The notes beneath the pieces were generated by a model, which worked only from the letters and a program-made list of their open reading frames with translations, was not told the DNA's origin and made no database searches. A DNA stretch of 64,000 bases from Quercus robur. Its lineage: Eukaryota > Streptophyta > Magnoliopsida > Fagales > Fagaceae. The position numbers and the translations under genes were made by a program. Shown in pieces: positions 11,187 to 21,947 of this stretch. Numbering within the stretch: position 1 is the first letter of the stretch; the number at the start of each line of letters is the position of its first letter. The stretch is taken from assembly GCF_932294415.1 (NCBI RefSeq), contig NC_065536.1:54594354-54658353 (forward strand). The letters run 5' to 3'.

Positions 11187-12419
11187 GAGCAACCACACCA
11201 GCTCTTTTATAAATGTGTAAAATACACATTTTGACCATTTTTACACATTTTGAACCAAAAAACATACTGCATCAGATCATTTAAAATCGTGTAAAATCAT
11301 CTAAAATTTTCAACGAGCTACAGTACCCGTGTAAATTTACACGGGCACTATAGCCCGTTTATCCCTTAAAATATTATTATCTGTACAGTATAATAAAAAC
11401 CTCATTTTCGCTCTTTTTTTTCTCTCTCTTGTCTTTGCTCTCACTCTCACTCTCTCTCAAGCGCACAGCTCTCTCTTTCTCTCATCTCATCAATTTTTCT
11501 TCCTCTAGCTTCCGCCGATCGCCATCACCGCCGATGAGAACGAGGTCGAGCAAGCCGAGTCGCCGGACGAGTCCGTCGCCTACAACACGAACGAAGTTCT
11601 CCGACGGGTCTGTCGCCTAGAATCTCGTGGGTTTTGATCCATTTTTGGTTGAGCTTGAGGCCGGCGGCCGTCGCGAGGAGGTGGTGGTGCTGCGAGGCGT
11701 CGATCTTGCTCCGGTTGGAGGCCTCGATCTCGCTCCGATCTGTTGGTTGTTGGTTTTTTTTTTCTGGTTTTTTGGTTGATTGTGGGTGTGGGTCGGTGGG
11801 TTTTGATCTTGATCGGCTTGGCTTTTCTGGTTCATTGGTGGGTTTTGATGATCTTGCCGCCGATTGGGTGATGATTTGGCTTGACTGGGTTTCGGGTTGG
11901 GTGGGTGATTAATGGGTTTGGGATTGAGTGGGTTTGGGCGGCGAGTGAGTTGGGAACGCTGATCGGCCTCTCCGATCCAACAATCCGTTTGGAAACAGAG
12001 ACGGTGACGGAGAATTGATCGAACACGGAGAATTGATCGGACACGGAGAATTGATCGGACATGGAGGGCGAGTGGGTCAGAGTTGTTGTGATTGTGATTG
12101 TGTTGTTGTTGTTGTGATTGTTGTTGTGGAAGATTGGTGAATCATTGTTGTTGTGATTGTTGTTGTGTCGTTGTTGTTGTGATTGTTGTTGTGGAAGATC
12201 GGTGAATCAGTGGCTGGATTTTGTTGTTGTGGAAGATCGGTGAATCAGTGACCGGATTTTGTTGAAGGGTGGCTGGCTGGGGTGGGTGTGGATGGAGAAG
12301 ACGAGGTGGTGAGTTTGTGCCAGAGAGGAGAGGGAAGGAAATAAAAAAAAAATGTAAAAAGAATGAATATTTTATTAAATAAATGTGTAGAATAGATAAA
12401 CTGATGTGGGTGTTTTATA
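11187..12419. mobile_element. GC-rich non-autonomous insertion with weak terminal inverted repeats
   Basis: The left end reads GAGCAACCACACCAG and the right end ctgatgtgggtg (12401-12412), which is an imperfect inverted match. The interior is unlike its surroundings: a CT-rich leader (11410-11490), a GC-rich stretch with CG-rich codons (11515-11960), three 18-bp repeats of the type gaattgatcggacacgg (12012-12064), and GTT-rich repeats (12080-12260). This is the composition of a captured 5' UTR and first exon of a host gene, but I cannot name the gene. The flanking 92-bp duplication is far longer than any normal transposase target duplication. Confidence 0.6.
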
Positions 12420-12511
12420 AAAGCAATCAACATTTTATATTTGAGCTCTCCATCCTCCCAAGAATGAGAGTCCATGAAAGTAGTAGTCATGATATTTATT
12501 TGTGCAGGTGA
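12420..12511. repeat. 92-bp direct repeat, right copy
   Basis: Identical by eye to 11095-11186. The sequence after it (cagtagttagttg) is presumably the original continuation of the host DNA. Confidence 0.92.
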
Positions 12512-13046
12512 CAGTAGTTAGTTGAACAATAAATCTTATAATGATCTAGCTTAGTGTAACTTAAAAAACACTTGAGACACACCAACATATCAATCAGAAG
12601 TCAAGATAGATTATCATGATTGATATATTATAGTTTTTATAAATTAAATGCCCAATTTTATCACTAACTATGAACTAGGGTTTATGAATTTACAAGGAAC
12701 TTATGATTTAGATATTATGTAAGTGAATTTCATTCTCATACCAAAATCACAAATAATGCATCTTATGAACTACAGTATAATGTCCAAATATTCAAGCAAA
12801 ATGTACTTCAGAAAATAAAACAACTTTTATTAGTTAAAAGATAATGTCATACAGTTAATTGGATTTTAGGAGAATAGACCTAACAACAGCATCAATGTAT
12901 TGTAGACGATATGCAAACCCCAAGTGATTATTAGTTTCTGACCACTAAAAAAAAAAATTGCTTCCTTTATAGGGAGAATCAACAACAACAACAACAACAA
13001 AACCAAGCACCTATATAGGGCGAATCAAGAGTTCAAGACCACATTC
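12512..13046. other. Downstream flank of dioxygenase copy A; no gene seen
   Basis: AT-rich DNA after the stop codon of copy A (minus strand), expected to hold its 3' UTR. It contains a short CAA repeat near 12982-13000. No other feature is supported. Confidence 0.55.
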
Positions 13047-14050
13047 CTAATGCTGTAACTCAAATGCTTCCTTTACCCTCCTCCTCGCTCCTTCTTGCCT
13101 GTAGAATTCATCCATGTACTCCTTATAACTATAGTTTCGATACATAGGTGGGTGAACCTCATCTATCAAATCCTCAATTGGACCAATTACAGTGTCATTA
13201 TTTGGTGCATAGAACATTGGTAATGATAGTCGTGCCAACCGATTGTTGGTTACAGCCCTGTGTAATACACTCTTGTACCTTCCATTACTCAAAACCTATA
13301 CAAAGTGAAGACATGACCACAAAAAGTCAACAATATTCGTATTAAGTTTTAAATTTGCACCTTCTAACCACGCAGCATAATATATATTCGTGTTCAATTT
13401 TAAATTGAGTACTATATATATACGTGCAATGTTCAACAAGAAACTACGTCAACAATACTGATACCAACAGACAAAGTCACCCAACTTCATTAGAGAATTC
13501 CAACCATATACACAATTGACTAATTTGGTTATCTAATCATTAAAAACACAAGACTAATTGGCTTATAGTGGGCATCCATTACCATTTGTCGTTTAATTCT
13601 TTTTTTAATTATAAATTATAAAATTTATTTATTTATTTGGTTTGCTAGAGAATTATTTCTTAGTAAATGATGAAAAACAACGATACAACCTGCATTTGAT
13701 CAGCTATATTGACGACGAATGCATCCGGTACAGGCTCAACAGGTACCCACTTCCCATCTATGACCACTTGGAGGCCAGAGACCCCCTCCATCTGTAGGAG
13801 TACCACGAGTGCAGAAATATCATTATGAGCAGGCAACCCCATTGTGAGCTCAGGGTCTGGGCATGGTGGATAGTAATTTGCTTGTGTATAGATGGCAGGC
13901 CTCTCACCTATCTTCCTCTTTAAACAATCCTTCTCTAGGCCAAGCCCTTGGGACATCAAGCTAAGAAGCCTATCCATTAAGGCTCCAATCTCCCTTGCAT
14001 ATTCAGTAAAAACTTCTCTATAACAATCAAACAAACATGCTTGTGACTTA

Positions 14051-14290
14051 GAGCATTCACATTAGTGGAGCCATAATTTTAGCTATTTAACTCCATCAAA
14101 AGTTACCTTATTTATTTTACTTTCTCAATTTACAAAACATTCAACATCAGTGATTTTATTTTAGTTTTCAATATAAAAAAATAACATAAACAACACATTA
14201 AAATAATATATCCATTACAATAAAATAATATATCCATTTCAATAAACAATCTCAACCACATTTATCAAAAAAAAAAAAAAAAAAACCACA
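14051..14290. mobile_element. MITE-like end in intron 1 of copy A
   Basis: Starts GAGCATTCACATTAG after TTA at 14048-14050, like the GAGCATCC ends of the PIF-type elements near 28 and 30 kb. The rest is AT-rich with repeats of ataatatatccatt, then an A run and a CCAC-rich stretch. The right end was not located, so the extent is a guess. Confidence 0.35.
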
Positions 14291-15166
14291 ACCACTGGTC
14301 CGCCACGACTTCACACAGCCCACCACCACAACCACCAAAATCAGCCCACAACTACCCAAGAAAATCAACCCACAACCACAAAAATAAACCCCACGGCAAC
14401 CACATTTAAAAGTTATTAGCTTGTGCAATCAATCAAAGATTAAAAAAATTAATAAATAAATAAATAAAACGCTAAAGTTACAAATATTTTGTAGAAATTT
14501 TTACAAACTACATGGATGAGTGATTATTTATAAATAAAAAAACTAATATTAATAGAGATCACATATCAAAATCAATAAGAATCGACCATAATAATAATTT
14601 ATAAAAAAATTGTAAAATAGTTTATAGTGGTACAATTATTAAAAAAAAAAAAGCCTGTATTTGAGCATTATCCAAAAATTTAAACTAAAATTTTAAGAAA
14701 AAAATTTTGGTATCTGAGAGAGAGGAAAAACAGAAAGGAGGTAAAGTAAGCCAGAGATACCTATACTGAGGAGGATTTTTGGGTAAGAAATGAGTAAAAT
14801 CTTCAGTAGGATGCCAAGGGTGCGTGAAGGTCTCGCCCCACATTAAGACCTTTCCTTGGCCTTCAACCTTTTGGTAACAATTGAAAACTTTTACCAGCTT
14901 GCTATGATCTGTTGTAAGAAACTGTGCCCTTTCCTCAGGAGGCAACTGAAAGAACTCTGTCACCACAGCCAACACTCTTTGACATAATTCTTTGGGGACT
15001 CCATGGTTGATAATTTGAAAGAAACCAAATTTCTCACAAGTTTGTGATATTTTTGAAATTAAATCATCAATATCATGGTTATTTAAGTCGATGGTGGGAA
15101 TTGAAGCTGAAGAAAATACCTCTGAGAGGATAGGCCTGTTTTCCTCTGGGAGAATGAACTTAGGAG

Positions 15167-16005
15167 TGTTGGGAAAAAATCCTAATCCCCTCTATGTCTA
15201 TGTGTGAATTAAAATTAATGACTACCAAGCAATAGCAATATTATGGAAACAAAAAAAAATTCCAGCAAGCACCACATAAACACAATCACACAAGAACACC
15301 AAATCTTACGTGGAAAACCCTCTAGTGTAGAGGAAAAAACCACGGGGCAGCTCCGAAAAATATCCACTATAAAATAGAGATTACAACTATCAAGTTTATG
15401 CTAAACTTGTGTTCACAATAAATTGGATATACAACAAATATATCTCAAGGAGTAAATACAATCTCACCACAAAGCCAATAGCAAAATTTTCCTCTGAATA
15501 CTCCAACTCTCCATGATTGTAGCACTCAAAAACTCCATGAGAACTCCACCAATTTATCTTCCTTGTGTGTAACTTGAGCAAAGAAAAATGTCTCCTTTTT
15601 CTTTTTCACTCTCTCACACTCTCACTGTGTTTCTCTCTATTTTTCGGACTGCACCTCCAGCTGAAGCTCTCTCTTTTTGTGTTTTGCTCTCTTTGGAACT
15701 CACATACAATGGCCAAGAAAGGCTCTCAGTTTTCAGCTTTGCTCACAAGGCCGAATGCCTTTGTTTTCCTTCTTTTCTTCTTTTGTCAGTTTCAGCGTGT
15801 CTCACATGCCTAAGTCACTGCCGAAGAAGATGGCATGCTGACTTTTGGAACACTTCTCATTAAGAGAAGTTAGACCTCTCCATGTTTTGGTCACTTTTCA
15901 ATAAATGGAAAGCTGAAATTGAAGACTTGGAACCGAGCTCATAAATGAGCTTTGACAAGGCATGGCAAGCAAGTGGGCTGGACCCACACGGTAAGGCACC
16001 CAACA
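15167..16005. mobile_element. Solo LTR, probably Ty1/copia, TSD AGGAG
   Basis: 839 bp, begins TGTTGGG and ends CCCAACA. The 5-bp target duplication AGGAG is perfect (15162-15166 and 16006-16010). The body has cttacgtggaaaaccctc, a phrase common in plant copia LTRs. No internal region remains, so it is the product of LTR-LTR recombination or a very short element. It splits exon 1 of dioxygenase copy A. Confidence 0.88.
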
Positions 16006-16059
16006 AGGAGAAAGCGAGAGAGGCGTGTTATTGGCAAATTGAAAGGGCGTGGTCTCCAT

Positions 16060-16980
16060 GAAAATATTTGGGAGAAGCACCGGTTGAAGCAAAGAGTTGA
16101 TCAACACTGCCTTGTATATTACTAGAAAAAGTGCTTTTAGAGATGGGATACCTTGGAGAAAAGAAGGATAACCAAAAAAAAATGCAATTGATAATTATAA
16201 TGATATGTTGATGACTTTGGACAAAAGTTTTGTTCGTTCCACACTTCTTCCACTGTCCATCTTGTCACCCTGGTGCTTTAGTCTCATTGGTTAATAACTG
16301 CAGTTTGGTAGGGTGATTTGAGCAATAATTTTCAGTGTTTAAACAATATTACATGTATTTTCACACACTTTTTCACTTATACGTATTTTCAAAAAATACA
16401 AATTACGTTATTAGAACAACATTATCAAATGGCTCCTTAATATTCTAAACACCGATCCTTTTACCAAGGGACTATGAATTTTTCATTTTTACCTTGCATC
16501 AATCAAGCATGATAATAAAGCCTTTTTTATTTATTTTTCTTTTTTAGGGTTCAATTAATGTATGCCCTTAAAATATACAATAATTATCCATTTTAGGAAT
16601 TTTTTTATGAAAATTGATAATTCTTTTTTTTTTTTCCAAAAAGTTAGTCATTTTTTTTTTCCTATAAAAAATTTTCTAAAATAGTTTTCTAATGTATGCC
16701 TTAATGACATACGTTAATAAAACCCTAATTTTATTAGGGCATTGATTTATGAACTATTTTTAGAAACATTTTATTGGAAGAATGATAAAACAATAAATGT
16801 TGTCGACTACTTTTTATATTTCCAATAAAAGTGGTGTTAAAACTTTTCTATTATGATTTATTAACTATTACCCTAAGGGCATCTATTAACATAACTATTT
16901 TTATTATTATCTTCCATTTCTCCTTTATTAAAGCTTGATCACGAATATTTCGTAGTAGACGTTGCTATTATTGATTAGAT
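16060..16980. other. Upstream flank of copy A; no gene seen
   Basis: Would hold the promoter of copy A (minus strand). AT-rich, with diverged inverted pieces such as aatgtatgcccttaaaatat (16558) and aatgtatgccttaatgac (16692). I cannot point to a TATA box with confidence. Confidence 0.45.
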
Positions 16981-16984
16981 ACAT

Positions 16985-17880
16985 ATGTCAAGGTTGTCCC
17001 CCATTTTTGACTAGTTCAAAGTGTATATTATTATGCTACTAACCTCGCAGCTCAAACCTATACGTTTTTAGATCCTTGTAAACTAGATTGTTTAACCTAA
17101 TTAATTAACCAAGTGAATATTTAAGTTTATTATTCAGATCTAGGTTAAAACAATAACAATCATGTCATGTAAAGCAGCGGAAAATATAAAGAACACAATG
17201 ATATGATGACCTAGGAAAACCAAACCGGTAAAAAATATGGGGAGGATTTAACCTAACTATTCTCAATATAAAAAGCAAATCCACTATGAAAGAATTGAAG
17301 TTTGTACAATAAAACTTTAAAACTTAGACCACTAACATTTTATTGCTGCCTCGAGTAGAAAACTTACTACCACGACCCCATGATAGCTCCGAGTCCACGG
17401 ACTACTTCTTTCCTTAGCCTTTGCAACAACACAAGCTCACCTGCTTGTGACTTTGAGACTCCACTCAAAGGTATTGGATCTCCTTAAACGTTGATCTTGT
17501 ATGCAGCAACTTCTACAACACCGGATTTTGAGATTCTTCAAGGAATAACATCGATAGAAGACATTAGAGAGCTTTTTGGTATAAAACCCTAGATTTACAA
17601 AAGAGGCACAAGATGCACTCTAATCTCTCTAAAAAACTATGAAAACGACTCATGATTTGGGTTTCAAACGGATAAGTTATGGCATTTTTACGTTTGCTGA
17701 TTTTGCTGATATATGACTTTCGATCGATCGAGTACCAATCGAACGAAATAGCTTGTAACTTAGTTTTTTTCATCCCGAACTTGAGTTTTTTGTATTGGAC
17801 TTCAATGTAAACCATTCTAAACCAATGAGACTTAGTTTTTGTCATGGTTTGCCAACATTACAAACTCAAAACCTAACAAA
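16985..17880 (-). repeat. LTR-like sequence, reverse orientation
   Basis: Read on the minus strand it resembles 57127-58113: both have a gttggcaacc-like start, an aacttagtttttgtc stretch, a TCGAT palindrome, a gtacaaactttc/ttc stretch, ggtttaac..cctccc, and a poorly matching end. This places it as a decayed copia LTR. Exact ends and a target duplication were not found. Confidence 0.5.
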
Positions 17881-18210
17881 ACCATTTCTCCACTAGACCC
17901 TCAAACACTTTGTGTGTGGGGAAATGTCAATTCAACTACAGGGTCCTTGGCTAATATTTTCATATTACTTGATTGCCAAAGTGTAGTCTTTAAAAAAAAA
18001 AAAAAAAAAAATTGAACATTAAGAAGAAACTTCTACAATAGCACGAGAAAGAAAATGATTATATGGGAATTCGACTATGTGGTGAATCCCAAAAAATGTT
18101 TATCTAGGCAATCTAGTATAATTTTTAAAAAATAAAATAAAATAAAAAATCATAACCCTATAAGGTTCAGTGCGGGAGTTTATTTAAGCATATTTTCTAT
18201 AGATTTATAC

Positions 18211-18339
18211 TGGTGTCACAACTCGTCTATGTGGCGAGTTGTGAGCGGTGGAGGGATGATGGTAGGTCCATGTGGAGACACCCCCTCCACCGCTCACAAC
18301 TCGTCACGTGAGCGAGTTGTGGTACAAGTTGTGGCACCA
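18211..18339. repeat. Strong inverted repeat able to form a hairpin
   Basis: Outer arms TGGTGtCACAACTcGT / aAGTTGTGgCACCA and a perfect inner arm CGAGTTGTGAGCGGTGGAGGG (from 18234) against its complement from 18282, with a loop of about 26 nt. The short unit CGAGTTGTG or its complement occurs five times. It is GC-rich in very AT-rich surroundings. It could be a tiny fold-back transposon or a small-RNA hairpin source. Confidence 0.75.
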
Positions 18340-18589
18340 GCATAACTCTTTTCTAAAAGATTTTTTTTTTTTTTTTTTTTTTTTTTAAATGGTGCTTAGA
18401 CAAGGATGTGGCATCCTTGATAGTCAGCCACCTATGAGTTGTGGAATTTGTGGGGTGTGATTGGGCATTAACGGAAACACATTCACACGAATAAGAAATA
18501 AAAAATTCATACAAGATAATAACATTTAACATGGTTCTACCTTTCAGTGTTCTCCCTAAAAAAAAAAAAAAAAGATATCGGTAGCAATA

Positions 18590-18786
18590 GGTGTTCGTTT
18601 GAGAATATTTTATTTAGCTGAAACTGAAAATTTTTTACTGAAAGTACCGTAGATAAAGGTAAAAGTTAGCTGAATAGTACAGTGAGACTTATGAATAGTA
18701 CCAAAAAATACAGTGAGACACATGAATAGTAGCAAAAATAAACTGAAAGTAAAGATAAGCTAAAAAATTCAGTTCATCCCAAACGC
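18590..18786. mobile_element. MITE, CGTTTGG-end family
   Basis: Ends are gttcgtttgagaat and cccaaacgc. ATAGGT is seen just outside both ends (a likely 6-7 bp target duplication). The interior has agctgaaactgaaa and repeated gaatagtac/cagtgagac motifs also present in the elements at 40493-40824 and 48001-48220. Confidence 0.6.
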
Positions 18787-19036
18787 ATAGGTCTCTTGGT
18801 TCTTAGAATAGGTGGAGATTGTGTGCTCTAGCAAAGGATTGTTTAGGGATTTTAAATTGTTCTTTTTCCTGTTTGGTCACTGAGAAATGAATTTATGGGG
18901 AAAATTCTGATTGTTTAGCTATTCTTCTCTTACATTAACCAAAAAAAAAAAAAAATCAATTTTTTTAAGGGGTAGCGACGAAAGGACTACATTGGAGGAT
19001 TTAGTTTCACAAAAAAAAAAATTAATTAATTAATTA

Positions 19037-19078
<42 letters not shown>

Positions 19079-19843
19079 AACAACAACAACAACATTGGAG
19101 GATTCAATTAAACGAAATTGAAATTAAATGATTGAATTGAATTCCAAGAAAAATTAGATAATGAAATTTGTAATTTAGCCAAAAAATAAATTATTGTTGT
19201 CCCATTATTCTATTTTGAGATGTTCTAAAATAAAGTCCTCTTTAAAAAGTTAATAATACATTTCCTAACTTATCTTTTACTTTATTTTAAAAATCATTGC
19301 CATTCTTCTATTAGAGTTTATATTAATAATACATTTCCTAACTTATCCTTTACTTTATTTAAAAAATCATTACCATTCTTCTATTAGAGTTTATATTAGT
19401 AAAGGTAATCTTGAAAACTTGTACATTCTTAGCTAAAGACAATGCATTAAATGCTATTCTCATAAAAAATTGAGTTTTTTTTCTTAAATGTGATCAACAA
19501 TATGGGATGGAGGTAGTATTGTCTAGAACTCCACTCAATATTTTTTATTATTGGATTTGAATTTTGACAAATCCACATTTAAATTAAATTTTCTTTTTAT
19601 ATCTTTCATGCATACAAAATTTTCAGAATATCAAAAATAAAAAAATTATATCATCATTCAAATGTTTAATTAAATTTCAAGTTTTTAAAGTCTAAAATTA
19701 TGCATAAAAAATAAATTTATGGATCAAATATAGTAAATAACATCTGATTTTCTCGAAATTTGACATGCATTATAAAAACATAAATAACATATATGCAATC
19801 AAATACTTAAATTTTAAAAATATATTGCAAACTTTGTCCATAA
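18787..19843. other. AT-rich intergenic DNA; no gene seen
   Basis: Contains A runs (18942-18955; 19039-19076), an attaatt run, and a short direct duplication: ttaataatacatttcctaac occurs near 19248 and again near 19323. No coding region or RNA gene is apparent. Confidence 0.55.
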
Positions 19844-19848
19844 ATAAC

Positions 19849-20515
19849 TGTGGGGTCACGTTTTGCTGCCCAAGCCCAAGATGTATGGGATATTGGGCCA
19901 GTGAGCCCGATACAATAAATTTGTAGAGAGTGGGACGAAGAGTTAGGCTTTAGTGCATGGGCAACAGCTAACATGGTGTTTATCACAGTGAAGCAAGGAT
20001 GAACTGGGTTTATCAAAGAGGGTTGGTCCTCGGCAGGACCCGAGGAGTTTTTTCTAGGACCTCCTGGGTCCTGCTGGCTCCCCCCCCCCCCTCTTTTATA
20101 GTAGTTTCCTCCCCCATAAATTGGGTTCCTAGTGCTGATACTTGTCCCATCAGCCCTTCTCCCAAGTTATTGGGAGTGGTTATAAAGGCAGAAAAGCATG
20201 AATATGTCAGATACAAGACACTGAATGCAATAATGGCAGCTTTTTCCTTTAGACATTTCCATTTTCTCCATTGTCCTTTTATGTTTTAGTACTTTTCCTG
20301 TTTCATGGAGTGGCCCGGAGTGCCTCTCTCAGTGATAAGCCGTTCCCTTTGTCCTTGGCCAGGTACCTCTCTCAATGATAAGCCGTTCCCTTTGTCCTCG
20401 GCCTACCTGGCCGAGGAGGGATTCTTCCCATGGCCGAGGAGGAGTTCTTCTTCGAATTGGGCCCTTGACCTAATGTAGAAGTTGACATGAGCTTCCCGGT
20501 CTTTTACTCCCTACA
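19849..20515 (-). repeat. 3' LTR of the non-autonomous element
   Basis: 667 bp. It carries an extra duplicated block of about 53 bp (gataagccgttccctttgtc occurs twice, near 20334 and 20379) that the other LTR has once, which explains the length difference. One poly-C run (20083-20092) is a likely assembly-sensitive spot. Confidence 0.88.
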
Positions 20516-20807
20516 ATAGCCCCTTTAGATTCTTCTTTTCTTCCCCGTGGAAGGAAAGGAGGATCTCGATGTGACGATTGCCCTTTCACGCCCATTTTGC
20601 ACTATTCCTGGTTGTGAGACATTCTTTTAGTTTATCCAAGCTGCGTTCCTGTCGTTTTGGTACACGAGCGCGCTTTCATTAAGGTCTTTTTACGAGGTGA
20701 CGCAAATCCAATGGCTGAAGACTGCTTTGGAAATTGAGCGAGATTTATCTCGCTTGTAATTCTTTCTTAGAGATTTGGGCGAATTGATTGCCACCAGGTC
20801 TGCCTCC

Positions 20808-20815
20808 TATATAAG
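20808..20815 (+). promoter_or_regulatory. TATA box of the element's antisense gene
   Basis: TATATAAG on the + strand (antisense to the element), 293 nt from the inner edge of the 3' LTR and 130 nt before the ATG at 20945. The position copies the arrangement at 7608-7615. Confidence 0.6.
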
Positions 20816-20944
20816 ACACATTGGGGGGGGGGGTCGTTCTTCTTTATTCGCAGATTCTTGAGTTCTGCGGGAGTTTCAGGCACTTAACTCTTCAAATGTT
20901 CCCAAGGGCCCCACCAAGGTAGTGATTGAGATTTAGGGAGAAAA

Positions 20945-21241
20945 ATGGTCAAGGACAAGGGTGAAGGTGAAGGAATCAAACCCTCTTCAGAAGCCACGGG
21001 CGTCATCGAGATTCAGAGTGACACAGTTAAGGCAAGGGAGGCAGAGGCCAAAGATGTTTCTCCCCTTCGACCGGAAAAGAAAGAAGTCTCTCTTCCTTCA
21101 GCCGAAATCCGAAGCAGGTGTAGGTCGCATCAGATTTTTGGTGCCACAAAATTTGGATTTCGTCCGGCGCCGCGTGTCACGCGTGTGCGGATTTGGATTT
21201 CTCATCGCCGATACCATCCATACTTGCTTGATTGCTACTAG
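20945..21241 (+). pseudogene. Truncated antisense reading frame of the element
   Basis: 98 codons from MVKDKGEGEGIK, lysine/glutamate-rich at the start. I recognise no domain. It then runs into a small tandem repeat. Its place and strand match the antisense gene of the first element, but the transposon-protein domain and coiled coil are absent, so it is a shortened or unrelated reading frame. Whether it is expressed cannot be told. Confidence 0.45.
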
Positions 21242-21440
21242 AGCAATACTTGCTCGATTGCTGCTAGAGCAAGTATGTGGATTTGGCGTTTCTGCTTCTT
21301 CTTCTCTCCCATCGCCGGTGCCATCCATACTTGCTCGATTGCTGCTGGAGCAAAATTGTGGATCCGGTGTCTCTGCTTCTTCTTCTCTCCCATCGTCGGT
21401 ACCATCCACACTTGCTCGATTGCTGCTAGAACAAGATTGA
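21228..21440 (+). repeat. Short tandem repeat, about 85 bp unit, 2.5 copies
   Basis: Unit begins cttgctcgattgctgct and contains tctgcttcttcttctctccc. Both readable frames through it are open by chance of the repeat. Confidence 0.8.
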
Positions 21441-21947
21441 GGATTTATCATTCCCGTGGACTGCTTTTTATAGTTAGCTTTTGAAATAGGCTTGTCTAAG
21501 CCCTTTTGTGTAAAATGTATTTCTTCTTTATCTAATAAAAAGATGACTTTATTTTACTTTACGAACCTTTCCTTTCCTGCAACAATTATTTTATGAATGG
21601 GTGTGTCAGTATCTTTTCTTTCGAATAGTATCTAGGATTGAGGCCGTCGATGGTAAAGAGTTATAATCCTGAATTTATTGAAACTGGCGGACACACGACC
21701 CCTAGCTTTAAATAAGTTAACTATATTGGACAAATCAAGAAAACAACAGCATGCTCTACATTGTGAATAGTGCAACCGCCCAAGGACGTGTAATTTTAAA
21801 GTAAACAGTTCGAGGGGGTCATTGGGTACTAAGGTTCTTTTCAACGTTTGCGATGATGTTTATAGCTTTAACTTGCTTTAGGCGTCTGGTTCGAGGATTG
21901 AGGCATGATCGAGTTTAGCTTAAACTCTTAGAAAGTTACCAGTGCAT

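Larger units (their letters stand above)
13047..16059 (-). pseudogene. 2-oxoglutarate/Fe(II) dioxygenase copy A, broken by a solo LTR in exon 1
   Basis: Three exons on the minus strand: exon 1 16059-16006 plus 15166-14761, exon 2 14017-13690 (328 nt), exon 3 13295-13047 (249 nt). Borders are GT..AG and match copies B and C in phase and in exon 2/3 length. The product would be a DOXC-class cytosolic oxidase of the DMR6/flavanone-3-hydroxylase-like group: N-terminal DIOX_N part (SKISQTCEKFGFFQIINHG), iron ligands HND in exon 2 and LHRAV in exon 3, and RLS for 2-oxoglutarate. The LTR 15167-16005 sits after codon 18. Without it and one TSD copy the three exons keep one frame (1032 nt, 343 aa) with no stop. 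Substrate unknown. Confidence 0.85.
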
